Part shown: positions 12,481-24,960 of the stretch, in pieces
Layout of the letters: every line of letters begins with the position of its first letter
Position numbering within the stretch: position 1 is the first letter of the stretch
Source of the DNA: Rhea pennata
Taxonomy: Eukaryota > Chordata > Aves > Rheiformes > Rheidae
Assembly (NCBI RefSeq): GCF_028389875.1
Contig: NC_084663.1
Coordinates: forward strand, 93,811,765 to 93,875,764
Length of the DNA: 64,000 nucleotides
Direction of reading: 5' to 3'
Translations under genes and position numbers: made by a program
Notes under the pieces: generated by a model
Told to the model about the DNA's origin: nothing
What the model saw: the letters and a program-made list of their open reading frames with translations, nothing else
Database searches by the model: none

Positions 12481-14640
12481 GGGCTTGGAATGAGTGGTGA
12501 AAGGGGTGCAGAGGAATGCTCCAAATCTCATCCTTAAGTGACAGAAGCAAGACAGAGCCCAAAGGACACCACACATTTGCCTAGAATTAATGTGTCAGTG
12601 CCCAATATGCTCTAAAAACTGATTTAAAATCCAGAGAGATACAACTAGCACTTTCTTATTCTTTGCTTTCAGTTCTATCTCTTACCCTCTTATGTATGTC
12701 TATGACATTACCTAAAAATCAGAAACACAAATAAACATGAACTCTTCAGCCAAAACGCAAGAGTGAATAGATCCTTTCTTTTCACCGAATGCTTGTGGCA
12801 ACCGTAAAAGTAATTTCTTAACTTGAAGCTGTCCCTGATGAAGGATTTTCCTGAAACTGACCCAAGGTGAATAGACAACTGGAGCATTTTCTCCTCTTGC
12901 TTTTTTTCCTCTTCCGTGTTTGTAAAGCTCTTTACTAGAGAGTTATTACTACCGTTAGTGAAGTATTTCTAGCAGGGTGCCAAGTATGCTAAGCACCCCT
13001 GAGACATAAATATTCACTTAGCGAGGTCCATTCTTACATTTCCAACTGAATCAATGGCAGAGCGATCCCTCCTTGGAGGAGCTCACGGGCAATGAGCAAA
13101 CAAACTCTCTGCGGGACTGTGGTGTTGTGATAGTAAAACAAGGCCAATCACTCAGCCATGAAATCCTTAAAAAATCCTAGGACACTAGGAAAGAAAAGCA
13201 AGACTGCAGCCCTCCTTCATAAATTGATCTGCTAACAGCCTTTCAGTAAAGCAGTGCTACTGCTGAATGTAATTATAATTAACTGGCTCTGGAAAAAGCT
13301 AGGATCTGCAGATGATCATTAGCAAAGATAACATGTTCCCTCATATGGCCAAAGGGCTTGTGCTCAGTGTTACCAATTTCTGAGCCCTCTGTGCTCCCTG
13401 CCCAGCCCAGGTCTTTGCTATCCCTTCTCTTTTATGTGCCCTGAACTGCTTTTTGCTGCTAATGATGGTCAACTACCTCCGCCTTTTACGCTAATGCTTG
13501 CAGATGGATAGCGAGTCTGCTGCATCTTCCAGCTTCAGTCCCTGGACCAGTCTCATTGCAAGGGAACAGAGTGTTTCCTTGCTGCAGAGAAAGGACAGGC
13601 TTTGATCTCCCTTTCCAATGTCAGGTTAAAAAACAAGTAGTTGTAGCAAACATCCAAAATATGGGATTGTCAATTGCTTTTCTTCAAATAGGGGCAGGCA
13701 ACAGAAACAGCTACTTTCACAAGTGAAAGAGAAGCACTAAGGGCTAGGCATTGTTTAAATGATCTTTTCCTAGGAAAAGTCTTAAGAGACAGTGAAAAAT
13801 CAAAACCAAGGAACATGCCAAATAACTGATGCCAAAGAGCACTGAAATATCTCTTTCAGATTTTCAGATCAGCTTTTAGTTCCAGATTTAACATTTGGGA
13901 ACATACTTATTGTTAGGAAATTTATATCTGTCCTGAACCTTGATGCTGTAAACCTACTATTTTTACTGTGATAGTTTTGCTTTTAAAAGAAAAATCAAAA
14001 AAAAACAAAAAAAACAAAAAAAAAACAAAAAAACATGGAAATTACCAGATTTTCAAAAGATTGCACACTCATCAGAGTTGAACTGTATGTCTTGATACTT
14101 CTTACCCTACACCACTTTAATCAGACCCCTCAACCCTACGAAGCATGACTGGCACAACTATAAGCTAATTAAACTGCTTAAATTAGTCTAAGCCTTTAGA
14201 GCAGTTTAAGATAACTAAGCCACTTAAAACTCATTGGCAGTAAGAGTTAAGCAACGTTGACTCAAAGCTACAGTGTATCAGAGATCCTGTATTAAAACCA
14301 CTTCAGTACTGAAACTTTCTCTAACATGAACACTTCCAGCTTCACAAGCCCATTGCAAACTTATTTATAAGTTGAGTATTGCTGAAGATCAGGTGATCCT
14401 GATTTGATGATCAAGTCCTGATGTAGTCCACAACCCAGGTCAGGTTTGAAGTTGCTGAGGTTACCCATCTTTTAATATTTATTCCAAGAGCAAATTTGAC
14501 CAGAAAACATGGAAAACTGTTTTGCTGTTTGTGTCTATATACTTTAAAAGTGGTTAGATACATATTATCTCCTGCCATCATTTGTCTCTGAACATATCAT
14601 ACCGTTCTATGTAAGTGTCTGAGGGAGAGAGTAAAAGCAT
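12481..14640. other. AT-rich region almost free of open frames
   Basis: About 2 kb in which all six frames are closed at short intervals and no repeat is recognised apart from an interrupted A-tract (CA7-CA9 units, about 13,996-14,033). 12,960-13,340 has dense homeodomain-, GATA- and E-box-like words and reads like an unusually well-kept non-coding element (see findings). Nothing else is visible. Confidence 0.5.
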
Positions 14641-14979
14641 GTACAATGGTGAGAGGCTGGTGTGATGGCTTGAGGATATGTTCTGCATTAATCAGAAGTG
14701 GTAAAGCATCAGTCAGATGCGTAGATCATTCCCAGAACTCCAAGTTCTGTATTTTAGAGGAAAAACTCTTAGACCCTGTCCCAAGGCAGAGGGCTTCCTG
14801 CACCACCCAAAGCAGGACCCGACCCTATCTGCAGCACCAACTGCTCTAACTGCAACCACTCCTAACTTTGTGATTACAGCAGACCTGTCTCTTTAGCTGC
14901 TTCTAGGCTTGGGTCAGGATCTCAGGTCTGCTCCTACAGAGTTTGTCAGAAAAATGTAAATAAAATGCTATATGCACCT

Positions 14980-15014
<35 letters not shown>
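14641..15014 (+). pseudogene. Possible retrocopied transcript 3' end
   Basis: A canonical AATAAA at 14,959-14,964 is followed 16 bases later by 34 uninterrupted A (14,981-15,014). Signal, spacing and tail are what a reverse-transcribed polyadenylated RNA leaves behind. The upstream 300 bases are unique-looking, with no recognisable coding sequence, so this would be a 3' UTR or non-coding RNA fragment. The left edge is arbitrary: no target-site duplication of the sequence just after the tail was found by eye. Processed copies are rare in birds because CR1 does not use poly(A). A chance AATAAA beside an A-microsatellite is a real alternative. Confidence 0.3.
14959..14964 (+). promoter_or_regulatory. 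AATAAA polyadenylation signal
   Basis: A perfect hexamer 16 bases before the A34 tract. It may be an active or fossil signal, or chance in AT-rich DNA. Confidence 0.4.
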
Positions 15015-15015
<1 letters not shown>

Positions 15016-16289
15016 CCTTCATCTTATTTTCTGATACCTAATTATTATCATTAAAGATCTGACATCTTGCCATAACTCTGGCTTTTGGCCACATATACGC
15101 ACTTTATTCACAATGAATTGAAACTTCCATTAGCAGAAGCCCCACTACTCAGACGGAGAGGGTATGAGATATAAAGAAAATGGCAATACTTTGAAGCTTC
15201 TTTGGGGAAAGTCAGAAGTTCCCAAGGAGAGAGTTTAATGAGCAGAGCTTAGAGGTGGATGTAGCTCTATAGTTTGTCACCTTGACATCATCATTTCTCT
15301 ACTATTTCTCTGTTTCTCTATATTTGCCCTACACTGTGCAATGAATAAAATATATAAGCATTACAAAAGAAAATAATACAAAGCTGTGACATTAAAGATC
15401 ATGCTGTAACAGGAGGCTGAATAAAGTTGTGAGGATAATCTTAATCTCCCAGGTTCTGGATGACTTTGTAACGTTAATAGTATTCTGTGAATTAAGTTCC
15501 ATAAGGTTTCTGAAGTGTTAAAAGATGTAAGAAAAATGAACAAAGGCAACACCAAAATTTTGGCATAGTCCTCACAAGATTTATCATATATAGCTGGAAC
15601 ATCAGCTTCCCACCACTGGAGCTAACAGAGAAACTACTCATGGTAGAAAACTCTTATCTTCTATGTTGATTTACCCTAAGAAGAATATTTGAGCACCTAG
15701 TTTGCCAGTGAATTTCATAACTCTGTGCTGAACACAGATAACAGATCCAGTCCTAAGTTCTGAGTATGGAGAGGAAGATGGTCTGTTAGGGCTTTCTCAC
15801 AGCTGTGCCCATTGCCTTGTTGGGCTGGCATGACGCAAGTGCAGCCACTGGGCCGTGACACTGCAGGCCTGGGCTGGTTTCTACATGAAAGGATGCAGCC
15901 TTCCAAGGCTGGCATGTTTTTAGAGAATTTAGTTTTCAAACTCCACATCCCTTCTAACCAGGCACAGTCCAAGTGCTTCAGATTTTCATGAAATTTTCCT
16001 TTCATTTTTCAGGTTTCATGAAATGCCACAGAAATGACAAAACACTTCCCAAAAGCAGGGCAATATTATGCTGCTCTCCAAACAAGGCAAAGCAGTAAAA
16101 ATAATAAGGTTTTTCAAATGATGTAAGATTTCTAACATTTGCAAATGTACACATTTTGCATCATGTTATTCTCGGAAATGGGTGATACTTTAATTGTTAT
16201 AAGTTAAGTAAATGGGCCTGAGGCAGACACCCAGCATGGAAAATTTCAGTCTGAACTGTGGAGTTTAGCAAAATTGTAAGCCACTTTGT

Positions 16290-16308
16290 GGGGAGCGGGG
16301 GGAGGGGG
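16290..16308 (+). repeat. G-rich run, quadruplex-capable
   Basis: Three G-runs (G4, G6, G5) separated by AGC and A. The G6 run can supply two tracts, so a four-tract quadruplex is possible. It stands alone in an AT-rich region. Confidence 0.6.
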
Positions 16309-16774
16309 TAAAGAAAGAATAAAAAAAAGAAAAAAGACTTGTAATGGAAAAATTGTGCAACCTTAATTGAGGGTGAAAGCACATATCACTACCTAGAACG
16401 AGCACATTTCAGAGGCTACCTTCTCATATAAAGCTACAGAGTGGTAACAGGGCGTTGTTTGACACTGCATTCCTGAATAGCTTTAGCAAACACAGAAGAC
16501 CAAAGACTAGAAAAAATCAAGGCAGATAAAAACTAAAACAAAACAAAGGCCAGAGAACATTTGTATTTTCCATACCTCTTTATAGGTTGTATGACTGCAC
16601 TTCAACTGAATATAACTCCTGGAGCAGGGCAGGACTAGGTTTCTGGTTTTGGTGCAGAGCAGACATAAATAAAAAGTAGAGTGATTTAGTTTCTGGGTCA
16701 TAAAGCAAGCTGTCACATATTCCTCTTTCTGCCTTTGAAAGTGTGATGACTCTCCAGGTTAGAAGAAATTTTAC

Positions 16775-16850
16775 TTAACTTCTTTAAGTTAAAAGTTACA
16801 CTTTTAACTTACACGATGTTACACTTGCCTACAGAGTTACTGTAGGCAAG
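16775..16850. repeat. Three consecutive inverted repeats
   Basis: Stem 1 is TTAACTT (16,775-16,781) with AAGTTAA (16,786-16,792), loop of 4. Stem 2 is a perfect 12-base arm, TAAGTTAAAAGT (16,785-16,796) with ACTTTTAACTTA (16,800-16,811), loop of only TAC; it shares bases with stem 1, so the two compete. Stem 3 is a perfect 11-base arm, CTTGCCTACAG (16,824-16,834) with CTGTAGGCAAG (16,840-16,850), loop of 5. The arms are too short for a typical microRNA precursor. No terminal repeats or transposon family are recognised. Confidence 0.85.
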
Positions 16851-17408
16851 ATCTTCAGCTGGTTTAAGTATGTGCAACACTGGTTAGGAGAGGTCACGAT
16901 CTAGTCCTACTCACCATCCTCTTCACTCAGTTTACAAATAAAATCTGGGGATTAGGTCACTCAATACACACATTCTTTATCTCTTTCCCTCCAAGTTGCC
17001 ACAACTGAATAATGAAACAGGACTGGAGTGTAAAGTTTATTTGAACTAAAAAGTTTGAATTCTTTCCTATACTGTTTTGTTATTAAATGACTCATCTACT
17101 ATTTAGCAATCCTTGCATTTATTACAATGCTTTTTTTCCCCTAAGACATAAAAATTTGAAGGATAATTGGTCATCCCAAACATAAGGGCTGCACTTAAAA
17201 TATTTTAAATTATATAAAATTTGCTGTGTGCATGCATTAGCATTTGGATTTTTTTTAAGATTTTCCTATAGCTATTCTTATATGATAGCTCTTTGCATTT
17301 CTGGGTTTTCTCCCTCTCTCCAAAGAGCAGATATTCCTCTTCAAGCTTCTGGTATTAATATAAATTCTGAGATGTTATAATGGAATAAAGAGTATTTTAC
17401 CTTCACAC

Positions 17409-17452
17409 AAAGAAAACAAATATGTGTTTCAAAGAAAACAAATATGCGTTTC
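17409..17452. repeat. 22-bp tandem duplication
   Basis: Two adjacent 22-base copies (17,409-17,430 and 17,431-17,452) differ at a single position, TATGTG against TATGCG. The near identity points to a recent slippage or duplication event in otherwise unique DNA. Confidence 0.9.
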
Positions 17453-18927
17453 CTTAGAGCACATCCACTTTCAGAAGTTGGTGCTGACCATAGCTTGAAT
17501 TTACTAATCTTACTTGGGCAAAACTTCTGCTCAAGCTGTTTGGTTAGGTTTACAGCCAGGCTGTTGCATAGGACCCACCAGTGAAACGAAGGTTTACACC
17601 AAGTAAGGAAGCCAAACTGGACTGTGCTCCTGCGACCACAGGCTGGAGGGGCTGGTTGATAATAACAACCCTTGAGACTGTGTATCAAAACAAAATGTAG
17701 TCCACAGTGGTAACTAAAGAAGGGATTCGGCACAGAGAGGCTTAGGCTGCATCACCACCCAGACTCACTTCCTAGGAACCTGAAGAGGAATGGAGAAAAG
17801 ACTCTTTCCCCCATGTTGCCCCAAGGAAGGATTCATTTCCTGAGCAATGCTTTTCTGCACTTCAGTGTAATGCAGTTGGTCTGAAAGCCCTTCCACACAG
17901 AGTACAGGAGTAGCTGCACAGGAGAGAAGGTGCCATACCAGAATATTGCTTGTATTTGTGCACATTCTCACCAACAAGCTGCAGTGACTCTAGGAGGTCA
18001 GTGCTGCCAGTAGGAAGTGACATGGCCTAGCAGGGCCACACAGCTCGTGGGAAACTGCCTGTGTGGTGGGTGTTGATGGAAGCTCAGCCTGGGATTTCCT
18101 AATTCAAAGCTGTATGCTCCAGTTCAGTAGACCACCTCACCTAAGCTCAGACCTGACATATTCTTTGGTCTCTCTAAGGGAAAACTTCTTCAGAAAGTTT
18201 GCATTTTCTTGACTCAAGCATTGTGCACTTGGTTTAGTGGCCTCTGAGGGCTTCTGGAAGGATGCAGTGTAGCTGGAGGGTTCAACTCTCTGCTTGATAT
18301 TTCATTCCTTCTGTTCCCTGTGCTTCTTTAGCAAACCTGGAGCACCAGAGACATTTGTGGGAGACCACAATGTTGGCTTTATTTGCCATCAACAGAAACT
18401 GCTTCCCCTAAGAATATTGCATCTCTTCAGTCTCTCTTTTGTGTCACTGATACATTGAAGAGCTGCAAGGCATCACTGCATGTGTGCCTCTGCCCTGTGA
18501 GACAGCACAGCCAAAGGGCTGTGTGTTCAGCAGAGACCATCTACACGTCAGGTAATCTAAGATTACCTCTGGATTTTTGACCATCTTCATCAGGACTCTC
18601 CATTCGGTACTGCTGTCCAATTGGCCTGCAGCTCTTGAAGACACACCATTTTTTTATTTCTTTGTGAAATTAAGAAAGCCTTTGACCTTTGGTATGTATA
18701 TCCTAAAAGAAAAAGGAAGACATGAACCAGACTCCTAAAGATATGTAAGCCCCAGGCTGCTACTGGGATGAGTAAGAGCTTAGGTGCCTACACTCCTTTT
18801 TGGACTTGGCCCTTTGCCCAAGAGCACTTATCATCAGACATAGTCCTTCACCAACTGTTTCCTGAAGACCATAGTTAAAGCAAACTCCCACAGACTTCCA
18901 CAATGGCTCTGTCAGTATAAGGCCATC

Positions 18928-18952
18928 TTTTTTTTTTTTTTTTTTTTTTTTT
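18928..18952. repeat. (T)25 tract
   Basis: An uninterrupted run of 25 T. On the minus strand it could be a poly(A) tail, but no AATAAA or ATTAAA lies in the expected place, so it is treated as a simple repeat. Confidence 0.9.
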
Positions 18953-21900
18953 CAGAGCAATCCTTCAGCAATGGTAGAAAGAGATTTGGTAGAAAGCCTA
19001 GGCCAGGGATTTTCTTCCTTCAATAATTAGATAATTTGCAATAGCATTCTTAGTGATGTTATTAAAATGCCACAGCTCAGTTATAGCTGGGAGAATGTAA
19101 AGGACATGATTTATTTTTTTGTTAGTGATGTTGATTTGCGTGCTGTATTTTCTCTTTGTAGGGTCAAAACAACTAAGAGTCTTTACCTTCAACACTTACC
19201 TCTATCCACATTCACTTTTTGATTCTATTTTGTTCTCTGCAGCAGTGGAAAAGTTTTAAATTAACACGTAACATACTGGAATTGGGAAGAAAAGCATACT
19301 CGGTTTTCCTTTTTTATGGAATCTTAGCTAAATTACAGGAAAGTTTTCATCTTGTGTTTAGGATAGCCCTGTAAACAAATGGGTGAACATATGTATGCTC
19401 TTAGTTGGCAAGGCTTCTTTAAATATATTTTGGGTCTCAGTGTGACACTGTGGCGTGTTAACTAGCTTGTCACATACTAGATAACTTGAATCAGCACTCA
19501 TCTGCAAATTCAGAACCTGACACCTGATCCTTGAAGCCTCTTGCTGGTGAGCCCACAGTTTATTTTTCTTAAACTGACACAATTTTTCTTGTGTCCAATA
19601 ATGCATGATTAAATCTGACAAGATGTATTAGGTCAATGGTTTGCGCTGACGAGAGAGAAAAATAGTAACATGTTCTAACAAAAAGTGATACAGATCTGAA
19701 AAAGCTTGGTATGGAGCAAAAAAACAACCAACCCAACAAAAACCAATCACACCTAGAAAGAAACCCACCCCAGATCTAACAGTTTAACTACTTTTTCTGT
19801 ACAAAAAAAACGTGATTCTGCTCAGCAACTCCTGCAGAAAAAAAGTGATTCTGGCTGATTCTCAATATTGCTGCTGACCAAAGGAGAACATCATTCGAAT
19901 CTCTCACAATTCAGATGTCAAAAAGCACGACAATGCCCTTAAGCCTTAAGAATGAAGAGCCAGGGTGATTTCATGGCATATGGGATGGACCTTTCCTTTT
20001 CCTCCTCTATTACTTTTATACCAGTTCTCTGTCTTCTTAAGATCCAACTGGCCTATTCTCTAACAAGCCTGCTGCCCTTCCTCGTCTTCCACAATCTCCT
20101 GCTGTGATAAGCGTATATTCGCTTGCTGCACCACCCTGTTTGTTGATACAGTCAAAGTAGTTAACCCATCAGTGACACTTCTGGACCAGTTCCATGTGGT
20201 ACCACTTGCCAGCTTGAGCAGCAGTTGGGCACTGTGTGCACCCACTCTGCAGTAGCCATGGGAGCATACCCTCTGCTCGCAGAAACCTGCCAAAAGTGCT
20301 GAAATACCCACTGCTGCCTGCCAAGCTGGCTGTGCCATGCCAGGCAGAGGTGGAATGATGAGGGATGAGTCGTCCTCCGAGCACCTGGACTCTCCCCCTG
20401 CTGTCACCCTTTGCCTCAGCCCGTCCACACACAGCTGAAGGTCACACTGCATCTACCTGGGATGCCTCTGAGGATGCCTCCATGCTCCTAGCTGCAGTAG
20501 TGGCTGCTCAGACATCAGGGCTCCTCTGGCTGAGCCCAAGCCTTTTCTCAACCCTCCTTGTGAGCCCCAGGTGATCCCAACAGCCATGCAGGACCAAGGC
20601 CTTGCCCCTCGCCTGGCACGCATTATCTTCCGCTTCTTCTCCAAGATCAAGGAACATACACAGAAAACTAAGGCAAGGGCATCAGCTATGAGACTTTGTC
20701 CTGCCATTTCATATAAATAAGAGCTCCCTTTCCTCTTGCCATAAATCTGAGCTTAGTGCTGTTATATGCTATCAGAGAGCAACTATGATTCCTGAAATTG
20801 CCTAGTATCACAGGTGGGTGAGTGAATGTTTCACCAAATATTGGCACTTTGGAATTTGCACAATATTATTAGAGAGATCAGGCTAATAAAACACTTAGGA
20901 ATCCTTTGATCTAAAGGCTGTGCATGTATTTCAGACCCCAAACGTCCATGTTATCAGAATATTTGCTTATGCACACAATTCCAGATTCCCATACAGGGCA
21001 CATGTTCTTCATGACCTTCCCTTCAGCTTTTCCAAGCCAAACCTTTTTAGAATTCAGGGTAACCTGCCTTTACCTTATGTATTGCCACAATACCCCCATT
21101 AGTGAGGTAAAAAGCTTAGCTTACTAACTTTTTTGCTTGAACAGAAAATTATAATTTAAGAAAAGTAGCATTTATATCAACAGTCCAGACCTTCAAGGAT
21201 TTTAATGTACTTAATATATTTTAATTGCTTCAAGGTGCAATCTGACCACAGTCGTCCTCAGACAGGAACCTCCATCTAGGCTATGATATTACACATCACC
21301 AGGTATATTGCCTTTGAATCAGGCTGAAACAGTTGTTATTGGAAAAAAGCAATTGTACTAACTGGATAGTTAGTCAGTTCCTAGAATAGCTCTTTTATAG
21401 TTATAGAGAGTACTCAGACTGCAGCTTTTCAAATCTCTGAATACATTATAGCTTGGTTATTTGGCAGCATTCAGAAAAAAAAACGAACAAAAAAAATCTG
21501 AGAATGCCACCTTAATGAGTTCTTACTAGCAATACAAATATTTGGGCTTCTGCACAAAAGACAATTATAGGTTAAATGACATTAGAATAGCATCATGTGA
21601 TTGATTAAAAATAGAATAAACTATTAATGCAATGAAGAATGCTTCTGCTTATAGGCCTGAATCAACTTATAAAACAAGAATAAAAAAAACTCAGAAGTTT
21701 TGTCACGTTATGTACTAGTGCTGTGTAGCACTGACGCACAGGGTTTTCATTAGACGTTTTCCTAAAAGAAAAAGAAAAGAAAAAAGGATGACCAAAATGA
21801 AACATATCTTACTTTACCCCCATCCAAGGATTATTATTAAGATTTTTTTGGAATTTCAATTTTAGTCTAAAAAGCTGTCATATAAAAATACTACTAACTC

Positions 21901-22865
21901 TACCGAATTGCTACCATGGAAATGGTTCTCCAGCAACTCTTCTCACTTCAGTGCAACACAGTGGGTTTGTCGCTCCCCCTTCCCTCCTGCCCTTGCCCGT
22001 ATGTATTCTGCAGTATGAAGGCACTCTATTGGATTTCTCTCTTTGGACAGCATGCCCACAGTTTTTGCCTTCCAAATTAGCCATATCTGTTGAGGCCCAC
22101 CAAAACCTCTAAGGAAAAGCATCAAGGAGGCAGCATTTGACTTGTAGAGCCTTTAATGAGGCCTGATGGAATTATACTACAGAGGACTCAGTTACCTCCT
22201 TTAAAGGTGGCCTAGGCCCATCTCCATGAGCTAGCACTTTCTCCTTGGGAATAACTTCACCTTTGTATCATGGGGCAAACGTCTCCTGTTCTCTCTCTGT
22301 CTTTCAGTTTCTTACTCATAATTTAAGTACTTTGTCTACTAACACTACATGAAGAAAAATGCTTCAGACAGGTAGTGTACCTTAGATGGGGGAAAACATG
22401 GAACTTAGCTGACACGATATGTAAGCAACTTCTGCCATTTGGTCCTTCACTCAAACCGCTTTTCAAGTGTTCCTTTTATGATATGCCCTTCCACTTTTTT
22501 CCCCATAAAAGAGAGAGACAGAGTGGCATTTCCCTCCACTTCCCCCTCCAAACTGATAGCAGCTTTTCAGTGATTTTTTTTCCCTCTTGTAAAATGTTCA
22601 GATACTTTATGGACAACAGAGTACCTGTCCTAGACCAGTGGGGGACAAGTGCTACAGGGGGCAGGGGAAGCATCTGAAACTCTAGATACTCTATGAGCAC
22701 CAGAAAGCATCCTTCTCTTGGTAGCAGAAGTAGGCTGCAAATGCAATAAAAATAGACTGTCTCATGGGGTTGTGGTACATAAGCTCCAATTTGAAGCCAG
22801 AGCTGTCTGAAAATTTGAAAGAACATTAGAAGAGATTTGGGCACTCATAGGAGATAAAATCACAA

Positions 22866-22981
22866 AAGGAGAGGCAGAGGCAGAGGCAGAGGCAGAAGGA
22901 GAAGGAGAAGGAGAAGGAGAAGGAGAAGGAGAAGGAGAAGGAGAAGGAGAAGGAAGGAAAGAAGGATGGTGAAGTGAAAGA

Positions 22982-23025
<44 letters not shown>

Positions 23026-23050
23026 AAGAGAAGGAAAGAAAGAAAAAAAG
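22866..23050 (+). repeat. Compound hexanucleotide polypurine array
   Basis: Three adjoining arrays share a six-base period: GAGGCA units (about 22,871-22,895), GAAGGA units (about 22,896-22,955) and, after a short purine linker, GAAAGT units (about 22,973-23,028). The plus strand is nearly all purine for about 185 bases. Because six is a multiple of three, all frames stay open on the minus strand and give Phe-Thr, Pro-Ser and Ser-Ala dipeptide strings, which are artefacts of the repeat. The tract could adopt triplex (H-DNA) structure and is likely to vary in length. Confidence 0.92.
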
Positions 23051-24884
23051 GTCTGTTTCAAGTTTTAAAGGAGGATTTGGTTTATTTCCTTTGGAATGAT
23101 TTGTCCTGTCCCAAGAGCTGGTAAGACTCAGTGACTGCAACAAGCACTTCCTAAGGCTCTAGCAGTCCTCTTCCTTACTGCCCTGCATCCCATGCAGTCC
23201 CCTGCAGAAATGAAAGGAGTACAAAGGTGATGTGAAGTGCTATGAAATCAGAATGGTAGTACCTTGTACTCCATATGTCCTTATATTGTAGCAAAAAGGA
23301 TTACACACAGCACAGGGAAATGAGGAATAAATCTCTTCCAGCCTCAACATGAAAAGTTCCCTTCTGGGGATCTGATGCTGCCATTGGCAAGATGTGTCAA
23401 CACACAGTGAACTCGATGGGAGGTCCGGGCATGGAAAATAAATAAAAAGAAATGCAAGACTGACCCTGAATATGTTCATCGAGAGCCCTTTGACAACAAC
23501 AAGAATCCTTTTCTGGGTTCAACAATGTTGGACCAGACTGGAAGTGCCAGCCAGGAAACAACGCAGAGAGATGCTATTATTAGTCTTCATTTGTTTAGCC
23601 TTACCATAGTATAAACAGACATGAAATCTGAGAAAACAAATGCTTCAAACACACCTTATGCTTTGAGAATGTTTACAGATCGCCAGTCTTTTGTGAAAAG
23701 AATAAGCAGGAATTAGAAAAGAAAAATCCCTTGAAGATACTTCCTGGTTCCTGCTTAAGTATGTGAAGGTGGAGACTGAAGGAAGACTTAATCAGTTTGG
23801 ACTGATTCCAGATGTACACTATCACCTCTACATGGGGCTCTGCTTTTGGTAATGCTTGCATCTGAGTTTGTCATTCAAAGCAATAGAGCCAACAGAGCCA
23901 TGAACAGCAGCAGCAAGACAAAAATAAATAAATAAATAATATATAAAAAAGGTTGTTGAGCCCAGATGGCAAAAAACCCAGCTTGGCAGGTAGCTGGATA
24001 CTGCCCCAAGCTGTGTGTGGCAAGCCCGAAGCAGACGAGCAAGATTCACCAGGACGGCTCAGTAGCGTAGGTCTGCAACCCCAGCTGATGGCAGAGCTGT
24101 CCATCCCTCTGCAGTTGATGGGAAAAGAACAGCTCTTACTCAAAATCTATTTGGGGCCAATCTTCAAAGAAAACTACTCTTTACAAAAGCTGCCATTCAC
24201 TCATCAGCATGGTATTTATGTGAGGTTCCTCATTGGATATGCTTTCCGCATGCTCTGATGCTGTAAATCTGGCTGCACACTAAGGTAGGAATTTCCAGGC
24301 AATGGTTGCCAGGGTTCTCCCTTAAACATAGTGCAGATCTGCTGGGCCAGGTCACATTAGCAATCAGAAAGTCTAGTATCTCGCCTGAGGCAGCAGGCAA
24401 TGCCTACTTCTAAGAGGCAAATTCGAGATGCCTAAGACAATGCATCTATGGGATGCACTGATACGAGGGGAAAAAAAATCCCTTCTCCTAAACAATCAAC
24501 CACCCTGTGTCCCAGACCTACAGTCATGAAACTTTGTTTTCTATTCTGTTTCACACACGCTTCCTCAATGGCATTCCTTTCGAATCTCATGTGAAAAAAA
24601 AAAAAAAAAGTGTCAGTGCCTCTCTTCTGATCACCATTAGAAGAGCTATTTTTGTCCAGGGGAGTCTGAGTTCCTAGGTATATCCAGTTCAAATATATTT
24701 TCTCAACAGACATGAGTACTCAGATTGCTATACACACACACACACTCTCTCCACATTTCTCAGCAGCAGTGCACAGGTGCAGAGAGCACACATGAACAAA
24801 CAGCTGCAACTTTATTCAGGTAAACTGCACAGAAACACATGACTTACTTGGTAAGAGAGTTGTCAATAACCACACAATAATCAG

Positions 24885-24960
24885 ATTTTTTTTGGAGACC
24901 TACAAGGACTATCTAATTCCACTCCCTATGTCTCCCCACTGCAGGAGGAATTTCTTTTCC
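24885..24960 (-). repeat. Possible CR1 3' end relic
   Basis: 'ggagacctacaaggactatc' followed by 'taattccactccct' and 'ccactgcaggagg' resembles the reverse complement of a CR1 3' end (AAGACCTACAAGATCATCTA, then TCCAACCCC). Short and diverged, so only suggestive. Confidence 0.35.

Larger units (their letters stand above)
15015..22865. other. AT-rich non-coding unique sequence
   Basis: No supported gene. Smaller structures listed separately are a G-rich run (16,290), three hairpins (16,775-16,850), a 22-bp duplication (17,409) and T25 (18,928). 17,080-17,320 is AT-rich with the palindrome TGCATGCA and reads as a candidate conserved element. 20,050-20,700 is the most GC-rich part, with overlapping frames on both strands (up to 130 codons on the minus strand) that give no recognisable protein. 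Confidence 0.5.

Noticed and set aside
18928..18952. T25 as a minus-strand retrocopy tail
   Set aside because: No AATAAA or ATTAAA in the expected interval on the minus strand.
20060..20707. GC-rich block with minus-strand frames up to 130 codons, considered as an old viral or host gene fragment
   Set aside because: No ordered motif of any gag, pol or env or host domain could be identified, and three frames overlap.
22762..23143. Minus-strand open frames of 99 and 105 codons across the hexanucleotide array
   Set aside because: They translate to dipeptide strings forced by a six-base repeat, remain open in more than one frame, and have no non-repeat coding portion.
24301..24314. GGCAATGGTTGCC-like sequence considered as an X-box
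   Set aside because: The half-sites face the wrong way for the RFX pattern.
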